Of a stretch of 64,000 nt of DNA, positions 34,766 to 45,643 are shown in pieces. The stretch comes from Methanobrevibacter millerae (lineage in GTDB: Archaea > Methanobacteriota > Methanobacteria > Methanobacteriales > Methanobacteriaceae). The notes below the pieces were generated by a model. It did no database searches. It was not told the DNA's origin and worked only from the letters and a program-made list of their open reading frames with translations. The stretch's first letter is position 1, and each line of letters opens with the position of its first letter. The stretch lies in the NCBI RefSeq assembly GCF_900103415.1, contig NZ_FMXB01000008.1, positions 1-64,000 on the forward strand. Reading direction: 5' to 3'. Both the position numbers and the translations under genes were made by a program.

Positions 34766-35800
34766 ATGAAAATTGTATCGATTGTAGGGAAGAAAAATAC
34801 AGGAAAGACCTCATTAACTGTAAAAGTTATTGAAGAGCTTACAAATAGAGGGTATAAAGTCGCTTCAATAAAACATTCCCATCACACAATGGAGATGGAC
34901 AGAGAAAATACGGACACCTGGAAGCATAAGGAAGCCGGATCACAAGTGGTTGTCGGCGTCGGGTCAACAACGTTTTTTAACATGAGACAGGACATGGATT
35001 TAAACAGACTGCTTTATTTAATCAAGCATATGGACAACGTTGATTTTGTTGTCATTGAAGGCTTTAAGACATACAACTACCCGAAAATTGCCACTTCAGA
35101 CAATGTAGTTGACGAATACACCATAAAGCAGGTTGATTCATTCACGATTACTCCCGAAGGCGTAAGCGAACTGGTTGATTTGATAGAGGAAAGGGGTCAC
35201 GATATCGTTGACACCCTCTTTGCAAACAACTGCGGATACAACGACGGAGAAATCATTGCAAAAGAAATCCGTGAAGGCAACCTTAAAACCGATGACTTGG
35301 ATGACGTTTCAAGCTATTTATCCATTGACAATAATATTATAGGTCTGAACAGATTCGTAAGCGATTACTTCAGGCAGGTCGTCCTTGGAATAATCAGCAC
35401 CCTTAACATTAAAGATTACGGCGTTGAGGATATCTCAAAAATCGAGCTTCTGATTAACAATGAAGATAATCCCTCTGAAAATGACTTGAATGGTGAAATA
35501 TTCATCAACAAAAAGCCTTTAGACATTAACCGCTTCGTTAAAGACATAATCTCAAGTTCAGTTCTGGGAATCGTTAAATCACTCAAGACTGAAGGTGAAG
35601 TAAAAAAGATATCCGTAGAGATTACGGGTATTGAAAACTGTTCATTATACGATGCAGCTATCAGCCTTAAGGTAAACGATAAGGATTTGGCAATAAACAA
35701 ATTCACATCAGGCATTCTAAAGGAAACGATCTTTTCAATGGTAAACACCCTAAAAATTGATGGAAAGATTAATGAAATCAAAATAGACGTGGAAGTATAA
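34766..35800 (+). CDS. mobB: MobB-like molybdopterin guanine dinucleotide protein with a triplicated C-terminal unit
   Basis: Residues 1-150 are a MobB P-loop domain: [23 protein letters not shown] (Walker A), [24 protein letters not shown] and [14 protein letters not shown]. MobB helps attach GMP to molybdopterin. The C-terminal half has three related units at about 185-230, 246-288 and 299-343, each with (L/I)-x-(I/L)-N-(R/K)-F-x-x, a hydrophobic helix and a closing beta strand ([27 protein letters not shown]). I do not know the function of these. The gene is divergent from fwd and next to moaA, so cofactor supply and enzyme may be co-regulated. Confidence 0.8.
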   Translation: MKIVSIVGKKNTGKTSLTVKVIEELTNRGYKVASIKHSHHTMEMDRENTDTWKHKEAGSQVVVGVGSTTFFNMRQDMDLNRLLYLIKHMDNVDFVVIEGFKTYNYPKIATSDNVVDEYTIKQVDSFTITPEGVSELVDLIEERGHDIVDTLFANNCGYNDGEIIAKEIREGNLKTDDLDDVSSYLSIDNNIIGLNRFVSDYFRQVVLGIISTLNIKDYGVEDISKIELLINNEDNPSENDLNGEIFINKKPLDINRFVKDIISSSVLGIVKSLKTEGEVKKISVEITGIENCSLYDAAISLKVNDKDLAINKFTSGILKETIFSMVNTLKIDGKINEIKIDVEV

Positions 35801-35802
35801 TC

Positions 35803-36735
35803 ATGACGCAAAAAGTAGTAAAGGACAAGTTCGACAGGCCGATACTTTCACTCAGGATTACCCTGACCAACAGGTGCAACGTTAACTGCATCTACTGCCA
35901 TCATGACGGAATGAGATCCTCTAAAAATGAAATGACCCCTGACGAGATATACAGAATCTGTAAAGTGGCCAAAGAGATTGGCGTTAGAAAAATAAGGCTT
36001 TCCGGTGGAGAACCCCTAATCAGAAAAGACATTGTCGAAATCGTATCCAAAATAGCTAGCCTTGACTTCAAGGACATTTCAATGACATCAAACGGTATTT
36101 TACTTGAAAAATACGCCAAGGATTTAAAAGAAGCCGGCCTTGACAGAGTTAATGTCAGCCTGGATACGCTTAACCCTAAAACTTATGAATTCATAACCAA
36201 AAAGGATTACCTTAAAAAGGCCAAGGAAGGAATCCTTAAAAGCGTTGAAGTCGGGCTTTACCCCGTTAAAATCAACATGGTCATCATGAAGGACATCAAC
36301 GAACATGAGATAAAGGAAATGTTCGAGTTCTGCAAAGACAACAACATGGTTCTGCAGCTGATTGAGCTTATCGAAAGCGAAAACTGTGATGACGATAAAT
36401 TCTCAGCGGAATACCACTACAAGCTTGACATGGTCGAAGATAGGCTGGCTGATATAGCTGATGACGTAAGAGAACGTGAATTTATGCAGGGCCGTAAGAA
36501 ATATTACATTAACGGTGGAGAAATCGAGGTAGTCAAGCCTGTTGATAACTCTAAATTCTGCGCAAATTGTACCAGATTGAGGGTAACTCCTGACGGTAAA
36601 ATCAAGCCATGTCTTTTAAGAAACGATAATCTTGTAGACATAATCACCGAAATCAGAAATGATGCAAGTGATGAAAAATTAGAAGAGATCTTTTTAAAAG
36701 GTATTAATAAACGCGAACCGTTTAATATCGATTAA
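35803..36735 (+). CDS. moaA: GTP 3',8-cyclase MoaA
   Basis: This 310-residue radical SAM enzyme begins molybdopterin synthesis from GTP. It has the [12 protein letters not shown] cluster motif, [14 protein letters not shown] and the C-terminal second-cluster motif [21 protein letters not shown]. The family's terminal GG dipeptide is absent; the protein ends KREPFNID. It begins 2 bases after the MobB-like stop, so the two are an operon. T runs follow the stop codon. Confidence 0.93.
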   Translation: MTQKVVKDKFDRPILSLRITLTNRCNVNCIYCHHDGMRSSKNEMTPDEIYRICKVAKEIGVRKIRLSGGEPLIRKDIVEIVSKIASLDFKDISMTSNGILLEKYAKDLKEAGLDRVNVSLDTLNPKTYEFITKKDYLKKAKEGILKSVEVGLYPVKINMVIMKDINEHEIKEMFEFCKDNNMVLQLIELIESENCDDDKFSAEYHYKLDMVEDRLADIADDVREREFMQGRKKYYINGGEIEVVKPVDNSKFCANCTRLRVTPDGKIKPCLLRNDNLVDIITEIRNDASDEKLEEIFLKGINKREPFNID

Positions 36736-36740
36736 AAACT

Positions 36741-36760
36741 CTTTTTTTTCTCTTTTTTTT
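36741..36760 (+). terminator. T-rich terminator after moaA
   Basis: Two runs of eight T (36742-36749 and 36753-36760) directly follow the moaA stop codon, the usual form of archaeal intrinsic termination. The convergent fdhB gene ends about 110 bases further on. Confidence 0.55.
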
Positions 36761-36869
36761 GATAAAATATTATAAAACTAGTTTTGAAAAAAAAATAAAA
36801 AAAAATAAAAAATGAAAGAAAGGTGCATTTTTTACAAAAAAATAAAATAAATAAAGCGAAACGCTTTAT

Positions 36870-38069
36870 CTATAATTTTTCAGCTTTTGAGATGTGTTCA
36901 GTGAATGGGATTCTGTCGTCAGTGTCGAATCCAGGGATGTATCCGTAAACTTCTCTTACTTTGTTGTTTACAGTACTCCATACTTTGGATACAGGGATTT
37001 CACAAGGACATACATCACTACATTGACCACAGTTGGTACAAGCATCAACCATGTGTACCATACGAGTTAAGTGGAAGAATGGTGCTGCAGGAGTGTATCC
37101 ACCAGGTACCCATTCAGGACCTTCAGCTTCAAGACAGCAGTCTTCACAGAAACATAATGGACATGCTTCACGACAGCCGTAACATTTCATACATTTGGAG
37201 AATTCTTCGTCGTACATGTGGAATACATCAATGATGTCTCCAGTAGTTCCAGCATAGTCAACTTCTTTCTTAGCGTTGGAAGCTTTGAGCATGAAGTTGT
37301 TAATGTTTTCTCTGATTTTGATACCTTTTTCGATAGGTTCGGTAACTTCGATTAAACCGTCGTTGATAACGTCAGCTAAGATTTCAGCACCTTTGTCGGT
37401 AAATACTTCTACGAAAGTAGCTTTACCAGCTAAGTCGCCGATAACTCCCCAGTTACCTAATGCAATATCAGCATTGGATGGGATTTTTAAGCTGCATCTT
37501 TGACAGTTTTCTCTTCTACCCATGCCGTCTTCTTCTAAGTCTTCGATACCGAAGCCTTTTTCTTCACCGTCAGCAGTTTCCATGATAAGTTTACCTTTAG
37601 AGATTTCTTCTTTGACAACTTCTTTAGGGTCTAATTCGTAGACATCTCTGATCATGTTCATGGTTGGTACAGGTGGTAATGTTCCACCACAGTTTACACC
37701 AATCATAATGATGTTGTCTCCGATGATTTTTCCTCTTTTGATTAATTCTCTAATGGTCATTGCGTCACATGGTTTACATGAGACAGCAACTTTCATGTCT
37801 CTGCATCCATCTAAGTATTTGTATACAAATTTAGCTAAGTTTAAAGTACCACAGTGAATTGAACCAGCGGTTTTAATAATGTCTTCAGGTTCGGTTACTA
37901 AACATGGTACACCATCGTATAAGTCGTGACCTTCTTCTACACCAACAACTGCATCAACTTTACCACTTTCTAATAAGTATTTCATGATAGTGGTTACAAC
38001 TCCACCATATTCACCTTTAGCTTTGATGTCGTCATTAGCTGAGTAAGCATAATACATATTTTCGCTCAT
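36870..38069 (-). CDS. fdhB: F420-dependent formate dehydrogenase beta subunit
   Basis: This 399-residue protein of the FrhB/FdhB group transfers electrons between formate oxidation and coenzyme F420. It has [26 protein letters not shown] at the N-terminus and [14 protein letters not shown]. Iron-sulfur motifs are [19 protein letters not shown] and [19 protein letters not shown]. The ATG is 17 bases downstream of fdhA, and it is the last gene of fdhCAB. Confidence 0.95.
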   Translation of the reverse strand: MSENMYYAYSANDDIKAKGEYGGVVTTIMKYLLESGKVDAVVGVEEGHDLYDGVPCLVTEPEDIIKTAGSIHCGTLNLAKFVYKYLDGCRDMKVAVSCKPCDAMTIRELIKRGKIIGDNIIMIGVNCGGTLPPVPTMNMIRDVYELDPKEVVKEEISKGKLIMETADGEEKGFGIEDLEEDGMGRRENCQRCSLKIPSNADIALGNWGVIGDLAGKATFVEVFTDKGAEILADVINDGLIEVTEPIEKGIKIRENINNFMLKASNAKKEVDYAGTTGDIIDVFHMYDEEFSKCMKCYGCREACPLCFCEDCCLEAEGPEWVPGGYTPAAPFFHLTRMVHMVDACTNCGQCSDVCPCEIPVSKVWSTVNNKVREVYGYIPGFDTDDRIPFTEHISKAEKL

Positions 38070-38086
38070 TTAAATCGACTCCTTGT

Positions 38087-40252
38087 TTATTTACCTACTT
38101 GAACAGTGGTAGTTGCTATATTTTCTGCTTTGATTTCAGTGTCAGTACCTTCTTTGTAGACTTCGCCTTTCATTTCTAATTTTTCAGGGAATTTTTCTAC
38201 TTGGATAGCACATGCTTTCAATTCAACCATTTTGGATTTAGGGTCGAATGAGTCAGAGTTAGTTAATACGTTAGCAGCACATTCTACGAAGTGCATTGGG
38301 ATGTTAACGATACCTTCTCTGATGTCGTCAGTTACACGAGCAGGAATAGCGATTTCTCCTCTTCTGGAGAATGCTCTTACAACTTCACCGTTAATAATTC
38401 CTCTTTCAGCAGCATCTTTACTGTTGATTTCGATGAATCCAGTTTTAACTTCGTTGTTTAATGTTTCACATCTTCTGGTCATAGCAGCGTGATAGTGGAA
38501 CAAAATCCTAGTAGTAGTTAATAATAATGGATATTCATCATCTACAGTTTCAACTGGTCCTTTGTGTTCTAATGCCTGGAAGACTCCTAAACCATCAGGG
38601 TGTGCAAATTTCTCTTTGTGCATTAATGGTTGACATGGGTCGTCTTCAGATGGGCAAGGCCAGTGAAGTGCTTCAGGAGTGTCTAATCTTTCACGGTTCA
38701 TACCAGCCATGATAGGAGCACATTCTCTGATTTCTTCGAAGATGTCTTGAGCAGATTCGTAGTGGAATAATTCTCTTGGAACTCCCATTCTAACTGCGAT
38801 TTCTTCCATGATCTTCCAATCTAACCATGCGCCTTCAGGTGGTTCTTGAGCTTTGTGTAAGCATTGTACTCTTCTTTCACCACTGGTGAATGTACCTTCT
38901 TGTTCACCCCAACCTGCTGCAGGTAAAACAACGTCAGCACATTGTGCGGTGTCAGTTAAGAAACATTCTTGTACAACTAACATTTCTAAGTTTTCGAGTG
39001 CTTCTTTGGTGTGTTGTACATCAGCATCTGATAATACAGGGTCTTCACCGTGGATGTATAATACTTTTAAGTCTCCAGCGTGAGCTGCATTCATCATTTC
39101 AACTAAGGTTAAACCAGGAGTGGTTGGTAAGTTGACTTCGTAGCCGTATCCACTGTAGTAGTCATTGAACCATGCAGTAGTTTCTGGGTCTTTAACTTTT
39201 CTGTAACCTACGTAATCGGAAGGTAATGCACCCATATCACAAGCACCTTGTACGTTGTTTTGTCCTCTTAATGGGTTTACACCAGTACCTTGTTTACCGA
39301 TGTTACCGGTTAACATTGCTAAGTTAGCAGTGGACATAACGTTGTCTGCACCGTGTGAGTGTTCTGTAATACCTAATGAGTATACGATAGCTGCTTTGTC
39401 AGCAGATGCGTAATCAATAGCTAATTTTTTAATTACTTCAGGTTTGATTCCGGTAATTTCAGAAGCCATTTCTAAAGTGTATTTTTGAACGGTTTCTTTC
39501 ATTTCTTCGTAACCTTTGGTTCTGTTAGCAATGAATTCGTCATCTTGTAATCCTTCATCGATGATAACTTTAATCATTGCGTTCATTAAAGCTACGTCAG
39601 TACCGGTTTCAAATTGTACATATTCATCAGCGATTTTAGCAGTAGGAGTGAATCTTGGGTCTAAAACAACTAATTTAGCACCGTTTTGTTTAGCTTGAAT
39701 CATTTTACGACCGAATAATGGGTGTGCTTCCATGTTGTTTGATCCAATACAGAAAATGTAGTCTGCTTCTTTGATACTGTCGAATCCGTTGGTCATAGCA
39801 CCGGAACCGAAAGTGGTTGCGAGACCTGCTACAGTAGGACCGTGACAGATACGTGCACAGTGGTCTACGTTTTGGGTACCACAAGCTACTCTTGCTAATT
39901 TTTGAGTAATGTAAATGTTTTCGTTTGGTGAACGAGCACATGCGTAGAATCCAACTTTGTTTGGGTCTTCATCTGAAACTTCTTTGAGTTTGTTAGCAAC
40001 TAAATCTAATGCTTCATCCCAGGAAGCTTCTCTGAATTCGCCATTTTCTTTTATTAATGGAGTAGTTAATCTATCTTCTCTGTTAATAAACTGATATCCA
40101 AAGTTACCTTTTGGACATACTTTACCCTCATTTACAGGGTGTCTTTTGTAAGGTTCAACCCCAATGATTTTACCGTCTTTGACTACAAAGTTGATTCCAC
40201 AACCAGTACCACAGTACGGACAAATAGATGGGACATATTTAATCTCAACCAT
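38087..40252 (-). CDS. fdhA: Formate dehydrogenase alpha subunit (molybdopterin enzyme)
   Basis: The protein has 721 residues. The [4Fe-4S] motif is [18 protein letters not shown] and later CPKGNFG. The active site is [17 protein letters not shown], where the metal ligand is cysteine at about residue 132, encoded as an ordinary Cys codon rather than selenocysteine as in some methanococci. [11 protein letters not shown], the [12 protein letters not shown] loop and the C-terminal barrel [11 protein letters not shown] match the family. Formate is oxidised and electrons pass to FdhB. It follows fdhC by 86 bases. Confidence 0.96.
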   Translation of the reverse strand: MVEIKYVPSICPYCGTGCGINFVVKDGKIIGVEPYKRHPVNEGKVCPKGNFGYQFINREDRLTTPLIKENGEFREASWDEALDLVANKLKEVSDEDPNKVGFYACARSPNENIYITQKLARVACGTQNVDHCARICHGPTVAGLATTFGSGAMTNGFDSIKEADYIFCIGSNNMEAHPLFGRKMIQAKQNGAKLVVLDPRFTPTAKIADEYVQFETGTDVALMNAMIKVIIDEGLQDDEFIANRTKGYEEMKETVQKYTLEMASEITGIKPEVIKKLAIDYASADKAAIVYSLGITEHSHGADNVMSTANLAMLTGNIGKQGTGVNPLRGQNNVQGACDMGALPSDYVGYRKVKDPETTAWFNDYYSGYGYEVNLPTTPGLTLVEMMNAAHAGDLKVLYIHGEDPVLSDADVQHTKEALENLEMLVVQECFLTDTAQCADVVLPAAGWGEQEGTFTSGERRVQCLHKAQEPPEGAWLDWKIMEEIAVRMGVPRELFHYESAQDIFEEIRECAPIMAGMNRERLDTPEALHWPCPSEDDPCQPLMHKEKFAHPDGLGVFQALEHKGPVETVDDEYPLLLTTTRILFHYHAAMTRRCETLNNEVKTGFIEINSKDAAERGIINGEVVRAFSRRGEIAIPARVTDDIREGIVNIPMHFVECAANVLTNSDSFDPKSKMVELKACAIQVEKFPEKLEMKGEVYKEGTDTEIKAENIATTTVQVGK

Positions 40253-40338
40253 TTTATAATCTCCAAAATTTTTTTATTTATTTTTTTGATAAAAAATTTT
40301 ATTAAGAAGCAATGAATGCTTCTTAAAAAGTTTTAACA

Positions 40339-41130
40339 CTAGTCTTTAAGAAAAGTGTACCAATATATACAAGCTACAAATACAGCTCCACCAATAATGT
40401 TTCCTAAGGTTACAGGAATTAAGTTATTGATGATCATGGATCCCCAGTTTACACCTTCAGCTCCTAAGAACATACCTAAAGGTATAAAGAACATGTTAGC
40501 AACACTGTGCTCAAATCCGATACATACGAACGCCATGATTGGGAACCAAATACCGACGATTTTACCAATGATATCATCTGATGCATTAGCTAACCATACA
40601 GCCAGACAGACCAACCAGTTACAACCGATTCCTCTGATTAATGCTTTATCAAATGGTAAAGCTACTTTAGCAGCTGCTACAGAAGTAGCTTTTGTTGCAA
40701 ATGCTGAATCTGCTGGGAAGAGACCTCCCATGTAAGCAAGTACGAATGCAACAAATAATGCACCGACAAAGTTGAAAATCCAACTTAATACCCAGTTTTT
40801 AGCGAGACCGCCAACAGATGCGGTACCGTCTAATACACCGAGGGTCATGAACATTACATTACCTGTGAATAATTCTGATCCTGCGATTACAACAATAATC
40901 AAACCTACAGGGAACACTGCACCGAATACGAATTTTTCTAATCCGACAGGTGCGCCTGCGGCTAACATTCCTGCGCTAGCAATTTCTGCTAGCAATCCAC
41001 CGAATGCGATATAAGCTCCTGCTAAAAAGGAGAGTAAAATCACATTTACTATATTTGCTGAGTTTTTAGCTCCAGCTGTATTAGATATTGCTTTTGCAGT
41101 ATCTACTGGACTTTTAAAAGATGAACTCAT
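40339..41130 (-). CDS. fdhC: Formate transporter FdhC (FNT family)
   Basis: This 263-residue membrane protein has six hydrophobic helices. FNT landmarks are [21 protein letters not shown] (first helix), [40 protein letters not shown] and [19 protein letters not shown]. The family forms pentameric channels for formate or nitrite. The gene is first in fdhCAB, so uptake and oxidation of formate are co-expressed. AGGTTGAGAT precedes the ATG. Confidence 0.95.
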   Translation of the reverse strand: MSSSFKSPVDTAKAISNTAGAKNSANIVNVILLSFLAGAYIAFGGLLAEIASAGMLAAGAPVGLEKFVFGAVFPVGLIIVVIAGSELFTGNVMFMTLGVLDGTASVGGLAKNWVLSWIFNFVGALFVAFVLAYMGGLFPADSAFATKATSVAAAKVALPFDKALIRGIGCNWLVCLAVWLANASDDIIGKIVGIWFPIMAFVCIGFEHSVANMFFIPLGMFLGAEGVNWGSMIINNLIPVTLGNIIGGAVFVACIYWYTFLKD

Positions 41131-41587
41131 AATCTCAACCTCTTTTTTTATCCCCTTTATAAATTAATTTATAGAACATAATACAGATGAATCTGCCAAA
41201 TTGTATAATCCATTGTATTATGATTATTATATTTAGTATTCATATAATAAAAAGGCTTTGTTATTAGAATCAAAAAGAAAATTTTAAATACTTTAAAGTG
41301 AATAAATAAAAAGTTAATGATAAATCATGATAGAAATTTATTCACATCGTTACTTTTTTGTACATTTTAGGCATACATAAAATAAAATTGTTCGAATACT
41401 ATCAAACAAATTTTAAACAAATAAAAAAAGAAAATAAAAGATTAATATTAATTAAATTAAATAAATAAAGCATAATATCCAAAATTTTTTTAAGCATTTC
41501 TTCGACATGTGACAAAACGTAATATTGACCCATAACCGCCAAGATACATTATGAATTTTGAAGACAATTTTTGAATAATCAGTTCAA
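41131..41587. promoter_or_regulatory. fdhC upstream region with an inverted repeat
   Basis: A 457-base AT-rich region with no gene. CATAATACA (41177-41185) and TGTATTATG (41214-41222) form a perfect 9 bp inverted repeat 28 bases apart in the fdh leader or promoter, with another TTGTATAAT between them. TATA-like stretches occur further upstream on the minus strand. TTGTTCG...CAAACAA at 41389-41409 has the spacing of an MsvR box but is degenerate. Confidence 0.4.
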
Positions 41588-42157
41588 TTATTCATCAATC
41601 ACTTCGTAATATGCACCTTCAGCGCAAGGTCTGCAAACGGGTTTGCCATCAACAATAAGATGACGGCCATCAGTTACCCTATCACCACAGACAGAACATG
41701 TTTCACTGACATGTGGCTTGCCCGGCATCTGTACTTCATTCAAGTCAACTTTCACCTTTTGAACAGTGAATAATTCTTCGGGAGGAGTGGTCTTAAACCT
41801 TTCAATCATTTCATCACGGGTTTCCTTAACCTTATCCTTCCTGTTTGCATCAGCATCAACAATCCTTAAGGCTTCACCAGTATCCATATTATAGAAAGTG
41901 GCTGCAAATTTACCGTAATATGCCTGTTTCAGTGAACGCTTACCCATTGAGCATTTGGTTACGGCCTGAACAGCATCAGCCATACACCGGTCAATTTCCA
42001 AAATAACAATCAGGTTTTTATGGCGAGTATTCAATTCCATGCCCATCAATTCCAGTCCGTACATTGCCAATTTAGTTCCAATGGCTATTCCGCCACAGAT
42101 TTCACCATGGAATTCACCGGCCATTTCCAATTGCTCTTCATAATCCTTTTGATCCAT
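41588..42157 (-). CDS. FmdE-family protein with C-terminal zinc finger
   Basis: This 189-residue protein starts EEQLEMAGEFHGEICGGIAIGTKLAMYGLELMG, the FmdE N-terminal motif with a Cys and His that could bind metal, followed by a core with LEIDRCMADAVQAVTKCSMGKRSLK. The tail has CSVCGDRVTDGRHLIVDGKPVCRPCAEGAYY, a four-cysteine zinc finger. FmdE was named from molybdenum formylmethanofuran dehydrogenase operons but is not a core subunit. Many copies occur in methanogens; the role may be in metal or pterin handling. It sits between fdhC and fdhD. Confidence 0.88.
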   Translation of the reverse strand: MDQKDYEEQLEMAGEFHGEICGGIAIGTKLAMYGLELMGMELNTRHKNLIVILEIDRCMADAVQAVTKCSMGKRSLKQAYYGKFAATFYNMDTGEALRIVDADANRKDKVKETRDEMIERFKTTPPEELFTVQKVKVDLNEVQMPGKPHVSETCSVCGDRVTDGRHLIVDGKPVCRPCAEGAYYEVIDE

Positions 42158-42284
42158 AATATCCCATCCAATTATTATTATATCTTAACGGAATTCGAAC
42201 TTCCTATTAATATATATTATATTATTGAAACTTAAATACAACATTAAACAAAAATAACAATTGACATAATAGGAGATAATTCAA

Positions 42285-43034
42285 ATGAGAATTGAAGAGA
42301 TTGACGCAATATCATACAAAAACAATGAAGCAAAAGAAGTTAGGGAAAATGTCGTACAGGATGAAACGATTACATTAACAATTAACGGAGACATTTCCCG
42401 TAGTCTGTCAGCCATTGAGGACTCTCTTAAAGAGTTTGCGGTCGGATACATGTTCAATGAAAACATGGTCGATTCACTGGATTCAATAAAAGAAATCAAA
42501 ATAGAAGGAAATCAGATTTTTGCCGAAATTGACGACAGACTGCTTAAGACTAACGAAACCGTTTTGTGTTCCGATTCCGCCGGAGGCTGGAGAAGCAAAA
42601 TCAAGGACGTTAAGGAAGTCAAATCCGATTTTCAGGTTTCAGTCCATGAACTGATTGACAGAATTGAAGAGCTTAAGGACAATGCCGAAATTTGGCAGGC
42701 AACTGGAGGAACTCACGTGGCCGGAATTGTTTATGATGGTCAGTTTGTAGTAAAAGAAGATGTCAGCCGTCACGTTGCAGTCGACAAGGTAATCGGATAC
42801 GGAATACTGAATGGCTTTGATTTGTCAAACTCTTATGTTATCTACAGCGGAAGGATGCCTGCGGACATGGTCATCAAAATGACTCGTGCCGGCGTTCCAA
42901 TATTGGCCTCAAACGCCGCTCCGGCCAATTCAGGATACAACATTGCAAAAAAAGGAAATGTTACGCTGGTCGGTTTCCTGCGCGGTGAAAGGTGTAATAT
43001 ATATAATAATCAAAATAGAGTAATTTTTGACTAA
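42285..43034 (+). CDS. fdhD: FdhD-family formate dehydrogenase accessory protein
   Basis: The protein has 249 residues. FdhD passes sulfur to the molybdenum cofactor of FdhA. The central and C-terminal motifs are clear: ATGGTHVAGIVYDG, EDVSRHVAVDKVIGYG, YSGRMPADMVIKMTRAGVPILASNAAPANSG and LVGFLRGERCNIY. The sulfur-carrying CxxC loop of bacterial FdhD is not visible. Only one cysteine (about residue 95, in LCSDSAGGW) lies in that region. It is divergent from the FmdE-like gene and near fdhCAB. Confidence 0.9.
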   Translation: MRIEEIDAISYKNNEAKEVRENVVQDETITLTINGDISRSLSAIEDSLKEFAVGYMFNENMVDSLDSIKEIKIEGNQIFAEIDDRLLKTNETVLCSDSAGGWRSKIKDVKEVKSDFQVSVHELIDRIEELKDNAEIWQATGGTHVAGIVYDGQFVVKEDVSRHVAVDKVIGYGILNGFDLSNSYVIYSGRMPADMVIKMTRAGVPILASNAAPANSGYNIAKKGNVTLVGFLRGERCNIYNNQNRVIFD

Positions 43035-43035
43035 A

Positions 43036-43626
43036 TTACTCTAAAACAGTGTGTCTTGCTTTTAAATCACTTTCGGTCTGATGCATCTTCTCCATTAATT
43101 CAGATACGATTGCATCCAGAAATACCAAAGTGGTCAGTTCAAATGCAGTACCCAAAGGCGTCAATGAGGTATAGTTACCGTGAATTTGACGCTTCATATA
43201 ATTTTCATCATCAACCTCTTTTTTTGTTCTACCCTTGACGAGAATGCATGCATCGGCCAGTTGACCCAAGGTTGAATCAGGATAGGAAGTAACTGTCAGG
43301 ACCTTTGAACCCCTGCTTTTAGCAATTTTTGCTGCAGAAACTATGGTGTTCGTTTCACCGGATCCTGAAATGGCTATTATACAATCATCCGCATTGATGG
43401 CCGGGGAAATTGTTTCTCCGACAACATATGCGCTTACGCCCAAGTGCATCAGCCTCATGGCAAAAGCCTTTGCGGCAAGCCCTGATCTTCCGGCACCGGT
43501 TACAAAAACGTTGCTGGATTCAATAATAATGTCTTCAAATTCATCAATGGATTCCTCATCCAAAAATTCTTCGGCACTTACAATATTTCCTATAATCGCT
43601 TTAATAGAGCTTTTCATTAATTCCAT
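43036..43626 (-). CDS. hxlB: 6-phospho-3-hexuloisomerase (SIS domain)
   Basis: This 196-residue single SIS domain protein has VFVTGAGRSGLAAKAFAMRLMHLGVSAYVVGE, then CIIAISGSGETNTIVSAAKIAK and the C-terminal TPLGTAFELTTLVFLDAIV. In archaea PHI works with hexulose-phosphate synthase to make ribulose 5-phosphate, or runs the reverse. No synthase gene is next to it here. The stop is 2 bases from the convergent fdhD stop, and the start faces the LysR-like gene. Confidence 0.92.
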   Translation of the reverse strand: MELMKSSIKAIIGNIVSAEEFLDEESIDEFEDIIIESSNVFVTGAGRSGLAAKAFAMRLMHLGVSAYVVGETISPAINADDCIIAISGSGETNTIVSAAKIAKSRGSKVLTVTSYPDSTLGQLADACILVKGRTKKEVDDENYMKRQIHGNYTSLTPLGTAFELTTLVFLDAIVSELMEKMHQTESDLKARHTVLE

Positions 43627-43685
43627 TTTATCATCCTAATACCAGTAATTTAATTATATAGAAAAACTTTAATATATAATTAATT

Positions 43686-44555
43686 ATGAAACTCCAAAGC
43701 AAAGGGTTGATTAGTTTAGAGATAAATGGTGAAATCTATGGTTACAAGTTATATCAAAGTCTGGAATCTCTAAACAGGACAAATTCCCAAAGAAAGTCCG
43801 CCAGAGAACTGAACATTTCACATACTGTTTTAAACCGAAGAATCCTTAAGGCCGAAAATACATTGGGATTCAAGCTGACAGAAAAAAGAGGTAACGGAAG
43901 CGTTCTTACGGAAAATGGCCTAAAACTTTTAGAGGAGTACAGAAAATACCTGATTCAGATTGCCGAGCCGGACAACATCAACATCGCCGGAGGCCATATC
44001 AGCTCCAGCCTTATAGAAAGCCTTGACCTGCCATTCAACATTAACGTTTACAGCAGCAATGACGAGGATGCATTTAAACTGGCCAAAAGAGGAGTTGTTG
44101 ACCTATTGACGCTGGATGACCCATTAATAGCTTATGAAAGGGACATCAACTTCATCCCCATAGCATACGATTATCTCGTTCTGATTTCAAGCCCCGACTC
44201 CAAGGAAATCAAAAGCATAAAGGATTTGGACAATCTTGAATTTGTAAAAGTCAACGGCTCAGCCCAGAGGCTTGCATGGAATACGCTCGAACACTATGAC
44301 CTGAATTACAGCATCAGGCATGAAGTCAATTCACAGTTTGATGCATTTAAACTCGTTAAAAATTCCGAAAACCTATACAGTTTCCTTAATGCGAGCTATT
44401 TTACCGGGAATGAGATATTGAAGTTTGATACAAGACATGTAATCAGCCTGATTAAAGTTAACGATGAAGACCCTAAAACTGATGAATTCATCAATTATTT
44501 GTTGACCAATGCACAAAAAGACATCGTTAAGCAAGGTTTCATTGCCATGGACTGA
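43686..44555 (+). CDS. LysR/ModE-like transcriptional regulator with substrate-binding domain
   Basis: The protein has 289 residues. The N-terminal winged helix at about 35-65 (SQRKSARELNISHTVLNRRILKAENTLGFKLTEKR) is of the LysR/ModE type. The remainder looks like a periplasmic-binding-protein-like effector domain (INIAGGHISSSLIESLDLPFNINVYSSND...DDPLIAYERDINFIPIAYDYLVLIS). It lies among formate and molybdopterin genes, so control by molybdate, tungstate or formate is a reasonable guess. It diverges from hxlB across only 59 bases. Confidence 0.8.
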   Translation: MKLQSKGLISLEINGEIYGYKLYQSLESLNRTNSQRKSARELNISHTVLNRRILKAENTLGFKLTEKRGNGSVLTENGLKLLEEYRKYLIQIAEPDNINIAGGHISSSLIESLDLPFNINVYSSNDEDAFKLAKRGVVDLLTLDDPLIAYERDINFIPIAYDYLVLISSPDSKEIKSIKDLDNLEFVKVNGSAQRLAWNTLEHYDLNYSIRHEVNSQFDAFKLVKNSENLYSFLNASYFTGNEILKFDTRHVISLIKVNDEDPKTDEFINYLLTNAQKDIVKQGFIAMD

Positions 44556-44700
44556 ATAGTTCTCACACGCTCTCACCAACATTATTTATACTGTGAAAAC
44601 ATATTGTATATTACACCTCATTGCAATGTTGTGAAATCTTATTCATATAGGTTTTTGCAGCATATTAATTTATACTAAAAACGAAAATAAAGTGATAATT

Positions 44701-45615
44701 ATGGTTAAAGACATAGATTTACTAGCAATTGGTCATTCAGCTCACGATTATATTATTAGAGTGCCTTCATTTCCAAAAGCAAACTTTTCTGCTCCAATAA
44801 CAGATATGAAAACCTTCAATGGCGGAGCAGCTGCAAACGTTGCTTGCGTTGGAGCAAATCTCGGACTGAAAACCGCTTTGGTATCTGCAGTTGGTGGAGA
44901 CTTCAAAAAAACCGAGTATTTCGAACACATGGAAACTCTGGGCGTTGACACCGAATCATTAATTGTTGTTCCTGGAGAAAAAACTCCAACAGCATTCGTT
45001 TTAACTGACGATAACGAAGACCAAATCAGTTACTTCTACTGGGGTGCCGCCAAGGAATTTGCAGAAAGCAAAGTGCCTGCAAATGTAATTAAAAACGCAC
45101 AGGCAATTCATCTGGCAACAGGCGACCCTGACTTCAACTGGAAATGCTCAGAAGAGGCCAAAAATGAAGACATACTCGTTTCATTCGATCCGGGTCAGGA
45201 TCTTGGAATGTACGACACCAAAAAGTTAAGGGATGTCATCGAAAACGCAACAATCCTTTTCGGAAATCATCATGAAATCGAAAGGATTTTGGAATCTCTT
45301 GAGACCGATTTGACCGGATTAAGGGAAATGGGTCCTAAAATAATCGTTAAAACCTGCGGAGCAAACGGAAGCGAAATCTACTCCAGTGAAGAAAAAATCA
45401 CGATTGACGCAATTAAAGTTAATGTCGTCGATCCTACCGGAGCCGGAGATTCCTACAGGGCAGGATTCCTGTCAAGGTTCCTTAACGGAGAATCACTGGA
45501 AGAATCTGCAAAATTCGCATCTGCAGTTTCATCATTTATTATTGAGCACCAAGGCTGTCAAACCAACATGCCTAGCTTTGACGACGCCTTTGAACGTATG
45601 AATGAGTTTTATTAA
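44701..45615 (+). CDS. PfkB-family sugar/nucleoside kinase
   Basis: This 304-residue ribokinase-type protein has FNGGAAANVACVGANLGLKTALVSAVGGD and the C-terminal DPTGAGDSYRAGFLSRFLNGESLEESAKFASA with the catalytic Asp in GAGD. Archaeal relatives include broad nucleoside kinases and ADP-independent sugar kinases; the substrate cannot be set from sequence. The frame is open to a GTG at 44692, but GTGAT before the ATG at 44701 marks the start. Confidence 0.88.
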   Translation: MVKDIDLLAIGHSAHDYIIRVPSFPKANFSAPITDMKTFNGGAAANVACVGANLGLKTALVSAVGGDFKKTEYFEHMETLGVDTESLIVVPGEKTPTAFVLTDDNEDQISYFYWGAAKEFAESKVPANVIKNAQAIHLATGDPDFNWKCSEEAKNEDILVSFDPGQDLGMYDTKKLRDVIENATILFGNHHEIERILESLETDLTGLREMGPKIIVKTCGANGSEIYSSEEKITIDAIKVNVVDPTGAGDSYRAGFLSRFLNGESLEESAKFASAVSSFIIEHQGCQTNMPSFDDAFERMNEFY

Positions 45616-45643
45616 ACTCATTTTATTTATTTTTTTGATTTTT

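Noticed and set aside
38087-40252. Selenocysteine in FdhA or FwdB
   Set aside because: The active-site codons encode Cys and there is no in-frame TGA in either gene.
41388-41409. Third MsvR box upstream of fdhC
   Set aside because: The outer TTGTT/AACAA halves and spacing match, but the central TTCGTA/TACGAA core does not; probably chance in AT-rich DNA.
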